DNA of 44,475 bases from a virus. The notes below the pieces were generated by a model that saw only the letters and a program-made list of their open reading frames with translations, did not search any database and was not told where the DNA came from. This document shows, one piece after another, positions 31,296 to 38,332 of the stretch (the first letter of the stretch is position 1; each line of letters opens with the position of its first letter). The position numbers and the translations under genes are program-made. The stretch is from the IMG/VR virus record IMGVR_UViG_3300045926_000229, positions 1 to 44,475 of that record. One strand, written 5' to 3'.

Positions 31296-31736
31296 TCATC
31301 CGACGTCGACCGGCCGGCCGGCCTGGTCTCGGAGGATCGTCGGATAGCGGTCCGGTCCCGTCCCGCGCTCGTCGAAGTCGTCCGGGTCTCCCGCGCGTCC
31401 GTCGACGCCGTCGCCGAGGAAGCCGTAGCCGTCGTTTCCGGGATAGGTCGGGACCTCGCGGCTAAGGAACGGCTGGTAGGCGTTGATCGGCTCGCGTACC
31501 GGAACCTCCGACGAGCGGAGGGTCGCTCGGGCGATGTGCTTTGCGTAGGTCGAGACGGCGCGCCAGTAAGCCGCCATCGGACCCTTCTTCCGGGACCATG
31601 CGTCCTCGGCCTGGTCGTTCGCCTCGTCGGCGAGGTCGAGGAGGACCGCGCGGAGCGCGATCCTCGCCTCGATCGGGAGCTCTTCGAGTCGCTTCGCGGA
31701 CGGGAGGTCGAGGACCGGGTTCCGTCGAGCGTTCAC
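31296..31736 (-). CDS. Hypothetical protein
   Basis: 146 aa. N-terminal helical half (PSAKRLEELPIEARIALRAV; LADEANDQAEDAWSRKKG) that looks like a short helical bundle, with a Trp/Tyr-containing turn, then a Gly/Asp/Pro-rich, probably disordered C-terminal third. The GTG at 31736 is chosen for the GTGA overlap with the gene upstream; the longer frame is Arg-rich and spurious. No family recognised. Confidence 0.6.
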   Translation of the reverse strand: MNARRNPVLDLPSAKRLEELPIEARIALRAVLLDLADEANDQAEDAWSRKKGPMAAYWRAVSTYAKHIARATLRSSEVPVREPINAYQPFLSREVPTYPGNDGYGFLGDGVDGRAGDPDDFDERGTGPDRYPTILRDQAGRPVDVG

Positions 31737-32098
31737 AGTTCGCCTCCGTCGATCTTCTCGACGACCAGGGCGAGACGCTCGACGGTCGGCTCGACGACGT
31801 CGACGAGCGTCGGGTCGCGGATCTCTTCGAGGAGCGAGAGCGCGCGACGGATCCGATCGACGTCGGTCGGCTGGCGCGCCTCGATAAGCGTTCCGGCCGG
31901 GTCGGCTCGGCGCCGGTTCTGTACGGCGTAGATAAGCTGCGACGCGAGGCCGAGCGCCTCGAACTCGGTTATCGGAGCGTCGGCGACCGGCCGGGATTGG
32001 AGATAGTCGAGCGAGATCCGTACGACGAGCGACGGGCGCTCCTTCGGGTGCGCGACTGGCGTACCGGCCCACAGGACCCGGACCCTCTTCGTCGTCAT
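31733..32098 (-). CDS. Hypothetical protein
   Basis: 121 aa, starting at the ATG 32098 with GGAAGGAG closely upstream. A beta start (KRVRVLWAGTPV; SLVVRISLDYLQSRP) is followed by helices (FEALGLASQLIYAVQNRRRA; VDRIRRALSLLEEIRD; VEPTVERLALVVEKI). Not recognised. ATGA/GTGA overlaps on both sides place it firmly in the leftward operon. Confidence 0.65.
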   Translation of the reverse strand: MTTKRVRVLWAGTPVAHPKERPSLVVRISLDYLQSRPVADAPITEFEALGLASQLIYAVQNRRRADPAGTLIEARQPTDVDRIRRALSLLEEIRDPTLVDVVEPTVERLALVVEKIDGGEL

Positions 32099-32811
32099 CG
32101 GTTCTCCTTCCTCTTCCCGATCGGCGCGGCTACGGCCGGATGGCCGTCCGAGCACTCCGGCTTCCTGGTCCGGCGATGGCATTCCGGACAGGTCCATTGG
32201 ACATTGCGCGCCATTTCGCGCTCTCGGTTCTTCCGTCGGCGCTCGGCCTCGTCCTCTCCGAGTTCCGCGCGCTGGCGCTCGGCGAGGTCGATCTCGCGAG
32301 CTCGGCCGATAACCTCGGACGGCGAGGCGTCCGGATGGCTCGACCGGAGCGCGGACCGGAGACTCTCGACGGCGACTCCCTCGGACCGGGCGATCTCGTC
32401 GGTCGAGGGATACTCCGGCTCGGGATCGGCCTCGATCGCTCGCCGGCGCGTCAGTTCGTCGTGGACCTTCGCGGCGACCGAGTCCGGGTCCGTATCGCCT
32501 TCGGCGACGAACTCCTCGACGAGTCGGTCGCTCTCGCGCTGGCGCGCGAGCTCCTCGGCGAGGGTCTCCTCGGCCTCGACGCCGGAGCCGTATAGTCCGG
32601 CGATCGAGGACGGGCGAACCCGCGTCTCGACCGAGCCGGATCCGACCCGCGTCTCGAAGACGAGGTCGCCGTTCTTCTCGCGCCGGAGGAGCCGGCCGTC
32701 CTCGATCATCCGAGGCGCCTTCGCGGGCCCGAAGAGGACCCGGAAGCGGTCTCCGAAGACGAGGGTCGTCTTCTCGCCGTGGATCCCGACGGTCGTCGTT
32801 TCGCTGGTCAC
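32095..32811 (-). CDS. Hypothetical protein with C-terminal zinc ribbon
   Basis: 238 aa. The first 70 residues form beta strands (TTTVGIHGEKTTLVFGDRFR), the middle is a long charged helical region including STDEIARSEGVAVESLRSAL (about 135-154), which could be a helix-turn-helix, and the end has CPECHRRTRKPEC (about 209-221), a likely zinc site. A DNA- or RNA-binding role is possible. The GTG start follows GGAAGGAAGG and forms a GTGA overlap with the small Cys protein upstream. Confidence 0.65.
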   Translation of the reverse strand: MTSETTTVGIHGEKTTLVFGDRFRVLFGPAKAPRMIEDGRLLRREKNGDLVFETRVGSGSVETRVRPSSIAGLYGSGVEAEETLAEELARQRESDRLVEEFVAEGDTDPDSVAAKVHDELTRRRAIEADPEPEYPSTDEIARSEGVAVESLRSALRSSHPDASPSEVIGRAREIDLAERQRAELGEDEAERRRKNREREMARNVQWTCPECHRRTRKPECSDGHPAVAAPIGKRKENR

Positions 32812-32957
32812 TTCGTACCTTCCTTCCTGGTCCGATCCGCTGGCTTCGGTCGATCCGGGAGCGGGAACCCTCGGAACGACGAGAGGACGCGCCGGCCGCA
32901 GCTAACGCAGTAGCCGAACGCGTCGAGGTCCGTACAGACGTGGCGATCGTTCGTCAT
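32808..32957 (-). CDS. Small zinc-binding-like protein (49 aa)
   Basis: ATG start overlapping the preceding stop by ATGA, TGA overlapping the following GTG. The core HVCTDLDAFGYCVSCGR (residues about 6-22) has three Cys and one His suitable for one zinc ion; the C-terminus is basic and Pro-rich. Too small for a secure family call. Its tight coupling on both sides shows that it is a genuine gene. Confidence 0.65.
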   Translation of the reverse strand: MTNDRHVCTDLDAFGYCVSCGRRVLSSFRGFPLPDRPKPADRTRKEGTK

Positions 32958-33178
32958 CCGGCGACGACGGCGCCGGCCTCGGCGACGAGCGCGAGACCTT
33001 CGGAGCCGGGATCGTAGTCGCCGAGCCTTCCGACGCGGGTCTCCGGCGACGAGGTCGGCTCGATCCCGACCTCCTTCGCGACGTGATCCTCGGCGATACG
33101 TAGCGCTTCGTCCGCGCCGGACGCGACGATCGCGAGCCTCCGGCCGAGGCGGAACTTAACGAGATAGATACCGGCCAT
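32954..33178 (-). CDS. Hypothetical protein, first gene of the leftward operon
   Basis: 74 aa: IYLVKFRLGRRLAIVASGADEA at the start suggests a small alpha-beta fold (a beta-beta-alpha unit as in phage inhibitors and KTSC-like proteins), then a polar tail. Preceded by a very strong AAGGAAGGAG ribosome-binding site, a hairpin leader and a sigma70-like promoter, so probably expressed early and well. Function unknown. Confidence 0.65.
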   Translation of the reverse strand: MAGIYLVKFRLGRRLAIVASGADEALRIAEDHVAKEVGIEPTSSPETRVGRLGDYDPGSEGLALVAEAGAVVAG

Positions 33179-33201
33179 TCGTGGCGCTCCTTCCTTCTTC
33201 C

Positions 33202-33219
33202 GGCCCGTCCGACGGGGCC
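33202..33219 (-). promoter_or_regulatory. 5'-terminal hairpin of the leftward operon leader
   Basis: Read on the minus strand: arms GGCCCCG and CGGGCC (one bulged C) around loop TCGGA. It starts about 10 nt after the -10 box, so at the very 5' end of the mRNA, and 13-20 nt before the AAGGAAGGAG ribosome-binding site. One of a set of similar hairpins with an [A/T]CGGA loop. Confidence 0.55.
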
Positions 33220-33228
33220 GCTCCGTCT

Positions 33229-33257
33229 AGCCTAGGGTGCGCGACTGCACCTGTCTA
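33229..33257 (-). promoter_or_regulatory. Sigma70-like promoter for the leftward operon
   Basis: Minus strand: TAGACA (33252-33257), 17-nt spacer, TAGGCT (33229-33234). The -35 matches TTGACA in five of six positions. The -10 and flanking bases are almost identical to those of the second leftward promoter at 43927. The -35 lies inside the dyad CACCTGTCTAGGTG, so a regulator could block it. Confidence 0.6.
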
Positions 33258-33275
33258 GGTGTTTCCGGCGGAAAC
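33248..33275. promoter_or_regulatory. Two adjoining dyads, operator candidates
   Basis: CACCTGTCTAGGTG (33248-33261; 5-bp arms, 4-nt centre) and GTTTCCGGCGGAAAC (33261-33275; 7-bp arms, one central G) share one base. They lie between the divergent promoters and cover the leftward -35. Perfect symmetry in a stretch otherwise free of genes suggests binding sites for dimeric regulators; no repressor gene is recognised nearby. Confidence 0.5.
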
Positions 33276-33278
33276 TGC

Positions 33279-33307
33279 TAGAAAGTACGCGCGGGACGTA
33301 GTACCCT
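33279..33307 (+). promoter_or_regulatory. Possible rightward promoter
   Basis: TAGAAA (33279-33284), 17 nt, TACCCT (33302-33307). Both boxes are weaker than those of the leftward promoter. The main support is position: the predicted +1 falls just before the hairpin at 33317, as at the other leaders. Confidence 0.35.
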
Positions 33308-33316
33308 CTCCGACCT

Positions 33317-33335
33317 AGGCCGGACGGACCGGCCT
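33317..33335 (+). promoter_or_regulatory. Hairpin of the rightward operon leader
   Basis: AGGCCGG and CCGGCCT arms, perfect 7 bp, around loop ACGGA. It is followed by the AGGAAGGAGGG ribosome-binding site of the gene at 33361. Same loop as the hairpin at 41649. Confidence 0.55.
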
Positions 33336-33360
33336 CGGAACCAGGAAGGAGGGTCCCGCG

Positions 33361-33618
33361 ATGGACCAGCGTACGGACCAGGTCGTCGACCTCGCTCCCG
33401 CGCGCGCGCTCGCGAGAGCGGTTAACGGCGACGAGCTCGTCGTCTTCGTCGAGGAGTCGGATCTCGTCGTCGGGTGGAATGGGTCGGCGACGTTTAACGT
33501 CTACGCGCTCGACGGGACGACCGTCGATATGTGGATGACCGAGACGCCGCTCGGGTCGGCTCACGAGGCGTTCGAGTCGATCCTCGACCATACGAGGAAG
33601 GGAGACGAGGAAGGGTGA
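33361..33618 (+). CDS. Hypothetical protein, first gene of the rightward early operon
   Basis: 85 aa, acidic. ELVVFVEESDLVVGWNGSATFNVYAL (residues about 25-50) suggests two or three beta strands, and DMWMTETPLGSAHEAFESIL a C-terminal helix. Not recognised. ATG start behind a very strong AGGAAGGAGGG; the TGA overlaps the next GTG. First gene after the leader hairpin, so probably one of the first rightward early proteins. Confidence 0.65.
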   Translation: MDQRTDQVVDLAPARALARAVNGDELVVFVEESDLVVGWNGSATFNVYALDGTTVDMWMTETPLGSAHEAFESILDHTRKGDEEG

Positions 33619-33797
33619 CGGTCGTTAAGTGCCCGCGCTGCGGGCGAGGTCTCTCGGCGAAGTATCGCCTCGCCGACTTTCACTTCCGGCGTGTTCGCCG
33701 GACCGGACCGCGGAAGGTCCGTCGCCGGAGCGCGACGTCGGCGCTCCTCTCCCGGCTGATCTGCGACTTCTCGCCGACTGGCGCGGTCCGGCCGTGA
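33615..33797 (+). CDS. Small CxxC protein
   Basis: 60 aa: KCPRCGRGL at the start (a zinc knuckle half-site), then a very basic stretch (about 20-47, many Arg) and LICDF near the end that could add a further Cys. GTG start in GTGA overlap, stop in GTGA overlap with the exonuclease gene. Possibly a nucleic acid binder; not recognised. Confidence 0.55.
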   Translation: MTVVKCPRCGRGLSAKYRLADFHFRRVRRTGPRKVRRRSATSALLSRLICDFSPTGAVRP

Positions 33798-34807
33798 TCG
33801 ACCGCGGAGCGTGGCTCGAAGCTCGACGGAAGGGTCTCGGCGGATCGGACGCCGCGGCGATCCTCGGCCTCTCCCGATACCGCTCGGCCGTCGACGTATG
33901 GGAGGACAAGCTCGGCCTGGTCGCCGAGCGGCCGCAGACGCCGGCTATGGCGTGGGGTCTCCGGCTCGAAGACGCGATCTCGACGGCCTTCGTCGAGACG
34001 ACCGGGATCCGGGTCCGAAAGGTTCCGGGGATCCGGCGAGCGAAGCACGTCCGCTCGTTCCCGATGATCGGCTCCCTCGACCGGCTGGCCGAGGACGGGA
34101 CGGTCGTCGAGCTAAAGAAGAAGCGGACCGATACCGACCTCTCCGAGTCGGGTCCTCCCGAGAAGCGGGTCCCGCCGGACTGGTACGTACAGGGCCAGCA
34201 CTACGCCGAGATCGTCGACGCTCCGACGATCCGCTACGCCGTCCTCGTCGGAGGGACGGACTTCCGGGTTATCGAGGTCCCGCGAGACCGCGACTTCGGA
34301 GCCGACCTCGTCGAGGAGGAGCGGAAGTTCTGGACGGAGTACGTCGAGACCGGCCAGCAACCGCCGGTCGGGCCCGACGACCTCGCCTACCTCTCGCGGA
34401 AGTATCCCGTCTCGCTCGACGAGGAGATCGTCGCGACGTCCGAGGTCCGGACGCTCGTCGACGCCTACCTCGCGGCCGTCGACGAGGTCGAGCGGTGGGA
34501 GGGTCTCCGGGACGGCTACCGCGCCTCGATCGAGGACTTCATGGGTACGGCGGCGAAGCTCGTCTCCGGCGTCGCCTCGGTCTCGTGGAAGGCGTACGAG
34601 CGGACGGATACGAAGTGGAAGGCGGTCGCCGAGGCGTATCGAGACGCGCTCGAAGCGATCGCTCGCGCCGAGGCGCGCGAGCTCGAACTCGGCGGGAAGA
34701 CGTTTATCTCGGACGAGATCGCGCCGGACCTTGACGCGATCCTCGAAGCGAACCGGACCGTCTCGACGGTTCGGCCGTTCCGGGTCGATCGGAAGAAGGA
34801 GGACTAG
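33794..34807 (+). CDS. YqaJ-family viral recombinase exonuclease
   Basis: 337 aa. Lambda-exonuclease-like 5'-3' nuclease that resects double-stranded ends for the RecT annealer. Visible: RRKGLGGSDAAAILGLSRY (about 11-29), WGLRLEDAI (about 54-62, catalytic Glu), GSLDRLAEDGTVVELKKKR (about 93-111) with the D...ExK metal site, and WYVQGQHYAEI (about 131-141). All core residues are present. A charged C-terminal part from about 220 may bind RecT. GTG in GTGA overlap. Confidence 0.9.
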   Translation: MIDRGAWLEARRKGLGGSDAAAILGLSRYRSAVDVWEDKLGLVAERPQTPAMAWGLRLEDAISTAFVETTGIRVRKVPGIRRAKHVRSFPMIGSLDRLAEDGTVVELKKKRTDTDLSESGPPEKRVPPDWYVQGQHYAEIVDAPTIRYAVLVGGTDFRVIEVPRDRDFGADLVEEERKFWTEYVETGQQPPVGPDDLAYLSRKYPVSLDEEIVATSEVRTLVDAYLAAVDEVERWEGLRDGYRASIEDFMGTAAKLVSGVASVSWKAYERTDTKWKAVAEAYRDALEAIARAEARELELGGKTFISDEIAPDLDAILEANRTVSTVRPFRVDRKKED

Positions 34808-34812
34808 GAAGG

Positions 34813-35250
34813 GTGGGATCTATCGAGACGGCGCTCGATCGCGCGATCGAGTCGCTCGTATACGAATACGTCGCCGAGCCGCCGGATCGCGTTCGCTTCG
34901 ACCAGCGGATCCGCGGGATCCTCGCCGCGATCGTCCGCGAGCGTTCGCGTCAGGAGGCAATCGGGATTATGAAGCGCGCGAGCGGGATCGACTGGCGCTC
35001 CTGCGCGGATCCCGCGATGGACGGCGGCGACTTCGCTCGGATAACCGTCCTCGGCGAGGAGTTCGGCGAGGCGTCGCGCGCGGTCCTCGAAACGACTTAC
35101 GCCGCGACGTGGAACCTCCGGGTCGCGTTCGAGGCCGACCTCCGGAAGGAGCTAATCGAGGTCGCGGCCGTGGCGGTCGCGTTCGTCGAGGCGATCGACG
35201 CTCGGAACGAAAGGAAGGAAGGAACCGATGCCAGCACGAACCCGGCCTAA
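34813..35250 (+). CDS. MazG-like nucleotide pyrophosphohydrolase domain protein
   Basis: 145 aa. The C-terminal half has the phage MazG-like pattern: VLGEEFGEASRAVLE (about 77-91), with the EExxE metal ligands partly as GEEFGE, and LRKELIEVAAVAVAFVEAID (about 109-128). Such enzymes hydrolyse (d)NTPs to monophosphates or act on alarmones; the helical repeat would make a dimer. The N-terminal half is helical and unassigned. The GTG start follows AGGAAGGG and the end overlaps recT by 23 nt. Confidence 0.75.
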   Translation: MGSIETALDRAIESLVYEYVAEPPDRVRFDQRIRGILAAIVRERSRQEAIGIMKRASGIDWRSCADPAMDGGDFARITVLGEEFGEASRAVLETTYAATWNLRVAFEADLRKELIEVAAVAVAFVEAIDARNERKEGTDASTNPA

Positions 35251-36361
35251 GCCGGACCAGGAACCGAAGTCGACGGCCGTCGCGGTCGTCGACCCGGCGA
35301 GGGAGCTCGTCTCCGCGGTCGAGTCGCGGCGACCGCAACTCGCGGCGCTCCTCTCGGTCGATCCGTCGACGGAGAAGGGGAAGGCGCTCCTCGATCGGTT
35401 CGTAACCGTGGCGCTTCACGCTGCGACCAGCCGTCCCGATATCCTCCGCGCGACGAAGGAGTCGATCGTCGAGGCGATCCGCGACTCGGCGATGCTCGGC
35501 CTCGAACCCGTCGGCGCGACCGGCGACGGGGCGATCATCGTTTACGACGAGAAGGTGAAGGCCGAGCGACCCGGCCGTCACGGCGGGACGATCGTCGTCG
35601 AGGAGCGGGTCCCGACCGCGCGCTTCGCGCCGATGTACCGCGGCCTCCTAAAGCTCGCTCGTCGGTCGGAGCAGATCGCGCATATCGACGCTCACGTCGT
35701 CTACCAGGGCGACGAGATCGAGCTCGACCTCGGCTCGAACCCGTTCGTTAAGCACTATCCCGTCCTCGACGGGTCGAAGCGCGGGAAGTACGTCGGCGCC
35801 TACGCCGTCGCGGAGCTCGTAAACGGGCGCCGCTACGTCGAGTGGATGACCGAGGCCGATATCGAGGTCGTCCGGAAGACGAGCCGCGCGAAGGACGCGA
35901 TGGCCTGGTCGGACTTCTGGCCGGAAATGGCGCGGAAGACGGTCCTTCGGCGGCTGATGAAGCGGCTCCCGCTCGAAACGCTGGCCGAACATGCGCTCCG
36001 GATCGAGAACGAAGCCGAGGAGCGCGCGATCGCGCCAGCGCTGGCGCCTCCGGAGGGATCGGACGCTCGTCGACGCCTCCGCTCGCGGTTCGAGCCGGAA
36101 CCCGCGAACGGCTCGCCTCCCGGCGAGGACGGGCCCGCCGAGCCGCCGGCCGTCGACGAGGCGAAGAAGGAGGCGGAACCGCCTACCGAGGCCGCTACGG
36201 GCGATCCTAGCGCGGCCGCGGCCGCGAACCAGCCGGAGGACGGCGAGGCGCGCGAGATCTGCGGCGCTCCGTCGCCGTATTCGGAAGGCGAGGTCTGCCG
36301 GCTCGAACCTCACGCGAAGGGTACGCCGCACCAGGCGGGCGAGAAGGAGTCTTGGCTATGA
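35228..36361 (+). CDS. recT: RecT-family single-strand annealing protein
   Basis: 377 aa. The annealing core spans about 20-265, with SMAVA-like DSAMLGLEPVGATGDGAIIVYDEK (the family DNA-binding turn, residues about 92-110), RFAPMYRGLLKLARRS (about 128-143), AHVVYQGDEIEL, and WSDFWPEMARKTVLRRLMKRLP (about 218-238), all typical. The C-terminal third is acidic, Pro/Ala-rich and ends with CGAPSPYSEGEVCRLEPHAKG, an extra Cys/His motif. It pairs with the YqaJ nuclease. ATG start behind AAGGAAGGAA. Confidence 0.92.
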   Translation: MPARTRPKPDQEPKSTAVAVVDPARELVSAVESRRPQLAALLSVDPSTEKGKALLDRFVTVALHAATSRPDILRATKESIVEAIRDSAMLGLEPVGATGDGAIIVYDEKVKAERPGRHGGTIVVEERVPTARFAPMYRGLLKLARRSEQIAHIDAHVVYQGDEIELDLGSNPFVKHYPVLDGSKRGKYVGAYAVAELVNGRRYVEWMTEADIEVVRKTSRAKDAMAWSDFWPEMARKTVLRRLMKRLPLETLAEHALRIENEAEERAIAPALAPPEGSDARRRLRSRFEPEPANGSPPGEDGPAEPPAVDEAKKEAEPPTEAATGDPSAAAAANQPEDGEAREICGAPSPYSEGEVCRLEPHAKGTPHQAGEKESWL

Positions 36362-36804
36362 AGCGCTACGCCGAAGGGACGACGGTCTCCGTCGAGTCCT
36401 CGCGCGGCGAGATAACCGGGATCCTCGCGAAGCATGGCGTCGAGACGATGGCGTGGGGGTCGGCGCCGAGCGGCGACCAACTAACCTTCGAGCTCGCCGG
36501 CTATCGCTTCCTCTTCCGGATCCCGAAGCCGACGGCCGACGAGCTCCGCTCGGAGCGCTCCGGCGAGTTCGTGTATCCGCATAACGTCGATTGGGAGGCG
36601 AAGGCGCGCGAGGAATGGCGTCGACGCTGGCGCGCGAACGTTCTCCTCCTGAAAGCGAAGTTAGAGTTCGCGGACGGCGAGGCGTCGAGCGCGCTCCGGG
36701 AGCTCCTCCCGTACGCGCAGCTAAAGGACGGTCGGACCCTCGAAGAGGCGGTCCTCGCCGGCGGGACGGTCCCGCTGCTGGTCGCCGGAGGTAACTCGCG
36801 ATGA
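36358..36804 (+). CDS. Conserved phage protein of the recombination cluster
   Basis: 148 aa. YAEGTTVSVESSRGEITGILAKHG at the start, then FELAGYRFLFRIPKP (about 46-60), AREEWRRRWRANVLLLKAKLEFADG (about 82-106) and LKDGRTLEEAV: I recognise this as a protein of unknown function that is widespread in phages near recombinase or replication genes. ATGA overlap with recT, with GAAGGAG placed for the ATG at 36358 rather than the TTG at 36352. Role unknown, probably in DNA metabolism. Confidence 0.75.
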   Translation: MKRYAEGTTVSVESSRGEITGILAKHGVETMAWGSAPSGDQLTFELAGYRFLFRIPKPTADELRSERSGEFVYPHNVDWEAKAREEWRRRWRANVLLLKAKLEFADGEASSALRELLPYAQLKDGRTLEEAVLAGGTVPLLVAGGNSR

Positions 36805-36998
36805 CGATCGAGTCAGTTCGGCCGGAGGAACGGCCGCTCCGCGCTCGGGAGGTCGGGGAGCTCCTCGGCCTCCACCGGGATACCGTGAAGGCGATCCCGG
36901 AGACCGAACTTCCCTTCGTCCGGGTTAACGCTCGCGGCGATCGACGCTATTCCCGGAGCGACGTCGAGACGTATATCGCCCGTCGTCGCGTCGGGTGA
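36801..36998 (+). CDS. Excisionase/MerR-type helix-turn-helix protein
   Basis: 65 aa. RAREVGELLGLHRDTVKAIPE (about 14-34) is the helix-turn-helix, FVRVNARGDRRYSRSDVETYI (about 39-59) the wing and third helix of the small winged MerR/Xis class. No integrase is present, so it is more likely a transcription or replication accessory factor than an excisionase. ATGA overlap with the preceding gene, GTGA overlap with the HNH-like gene. Confidence 0.8.
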   Translation: MTIESVRPEERPLRAREVGELLGLHRDTVKAIPETELPFVRVNARGDRRYSRSDVETYIARRRVG

Positions 36999-37447
36999 GG
37001 CGGAAGCCGCGCGCTCCCGACGATCGAGTCTCGCCGGAACTCCGGCGCTACGTCTTCGGACGGGATGGCGCGTGCGTCGTCTATAAGCTCGCGAAGGTCG
37101 CGGCTATTCCCTCGCCTGGTCCCTGCCGGTCGCACCGCGGGAAGGTCGTCCTCCCGACCGAAGAGTCGGAATGGACGCTCGCTCACGTACGCGACCGGAA
37201 AGGCGGTCGGATGGGGAAGCGGCCTCCGTCGACGCCTCGCCGGCTGGCGACCGTCTGCGCCGGCCATCACCTACTCGATCCCGTTATCGACCGAGGCGAC
37301 GTCCGCGACGCCGCGGACTCGTACCTCGAAGCGCTCGAAGGACCGGAGCTCGAAGAGGTCCGATGGTGGGAGGTCGTCCAACGCGTCCGCGGTCCTGGTC
37401 GAGGCGCCGACCTCGTCGTTCCGAGGGTTAAAGATGGGCCGCGATGA
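36995..37447 (+). CDS. HNH-like endonuclease
   Basis: 150 aa. RVSPELRRYVFGRDGACVVYKL (about 11-32) resembles the start of phage HNH nucleases; WTLAHVRDRKGGRMGKRPPS (about 60-79) carries the first catalytic His, and LATVCAGHHLLDP (about 84-96) the metal-binding His pair region. The zinc-binding Cys pattern is incomplete. GTG start in GTGA overlap. It may process replication intermediates or act as a homing-type nuclease. Confidence 0.7.
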   Translation: MRRKPRAPDDRVSPELRRYVFGRDGACVVYKLAKVAAIPSPGPCRSHRGKVVLPTEESEWTLAHVRDRKGGRMGKRPPSTPRRLATVCAGHHLLDPVIDRGDVRDAADSYLEALEGPELEEVRWWEVVQRVRGPGRGADLVVPRVKDGPR

Positions 37448-38003
37448 CGGGTTCTCGATCGCCGATATCTCGACCGGCTATTACGACGACGAGAAGGTCC
37501 GTCGACTCTGGCGTGAGGTCGGTAACGACGTCGCGGCGATGTGCGAGGCGCTTACGCTTCACCAGGCGACGGTGCTCGCGTCGTGGCGCGAAGGGAAGCG
37601 CGTAACGGTCGACGAGGCCGCTCCGCTATGGCTCCCGACGAGGCCGGAGATCGTCGCCGCGCTGGCCGCGGTCGGGATGCTCGATCGGACGTCGAAGGTC
37701 CCGTCGCGGTCCTGGTCCGGCTGGTTCCTCCCGGCGTTTACGCGTCGGGAAGCGAGGCGCGAGGCCGGACGTAGCGGAGGTCTAGCGAAGGCGAAGCATC
37801 GCTCTAGCAACGCTACAACGGACGGCTACCCGTCCGTTCCTACCGTTCCGACCGTACCGACCGGCCGACCGGCCGGTCCGAGGAGCGCAGCCGCGCGCGA
37901 GCCTAAGAACGGCCGCGCGGCTGCTGGTCCGTCCTCGCTCGGCGAGGCGTTAAGCGGGACTCCGTTCGGAGCGGAGCTCGAAGGAAGGAAGGTATCCCGA
38001 TGA
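37434..38003 (+). CDS. DNA replication/regulatory-type protein (helical)
   Basis: 189 aa, start at the ATG 37434, 14 nt inside the HNH-like gene. Residues about 1-105 (DGFSIADISTGYYDDEKVRRLWREVG; REGKRVTVDEAAPLWLP; EIVAALAAVGMLD) resemble the winged-helix N-terminal part of phage replication initiators that recognise an origin; RREARREAGRSGGLAKAKHR (about 103-122) is basic and may bind DNA; the rest is Pro/Ala-rich linker. No helicase-binding motif is visible, and no helicase gene follows. Confidence 0.6.
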   Translation: MGRDDGFSIADISTGYYDDEKVRRLWREVGNDVAAMCEALTLHQATVLASWREGKRVTVDEAAPLWLPTRPEIVAALAAVGMLDRTSKVPSRSWSGWFLPAFTRREARREAGRSGGLAKAKHRSSNATTDGYPSVPTVPTVPTGRPAGPRSAAAREPKNGRAAAGPSSLGEALSGTPFGAELEGRKVSR

Positions 38004-38332
38004 CGTATCCTCGCGGAGACGGTCGATCGCCGATCTCCTCGACTTCGCGCGGTTGTCGCGCCGGTCCCGCTTCGCCGGGATCGAGCTCGACGGGAAAGGA
38101 GAGGAGCGCGACCTTCCTCGCGTCCGACTCGGACCGCGCCGACCGTCCTTCGATCCCCCTGTCGCCGTCAGCCGGCGGCGGGGGGACCTTCGACCAGGCG
38201 GTCCGCGTCGGGTGCGATCGCGTCTTCGACGGGCGCTTCGAGGGAGTCGTCGAGACCGATACGGGCGCCGAGGGTTCGGAGCCGTGGGCGATCTGCGAGA
38301 CGTGCGCGAACCTTCCGGGATCGCTGGTATGA
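38000..38332 (+). CDS. Hypothetical protein with CxxC, frame uncertain in first half
   Basis: 110 aa. The ATG has a strong GAAGGAAGG and the stop is in ATGA overlap with the next gene, so the gene is real at both ends. The second half (FDQAVRVGCDRVFDGRFEG; WAICETCANLPG) looks coding. The first half (to about 38175) is Ser/Pro-rich, and another frame there (encoding SIADLLDFARLSRRSRFAGI and following residues) looks at least as coding. A base gain or loss near the G run at 38179-38184 may have occurred, in nature or in sequencing. Confidence 0.5.
   Translation: MTYPRGDGRSPISSTSRGCRAGPASPGSSSTGKERSATFLASDSDRADRPSIPLSPSAGGGGTFDQAVRVGCDRVFDGRFEGVVETDTGAEGSEPWAICETCANLPGSLV

Noticed and set aside
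31541-32905. Plus-strand ORF (454 codons) opposite the leftward operon
   Set aside because: Ser/Arg-rich; the minus strand holds four genes with coupled starts and good ribosome-binding sites.
36801-36998. Excisionase and therefore a temperate phage
   Set aside because: No integrase, attachment core or repressor is seen; small MerR/Xis-like proteins also occur in virulent phages.
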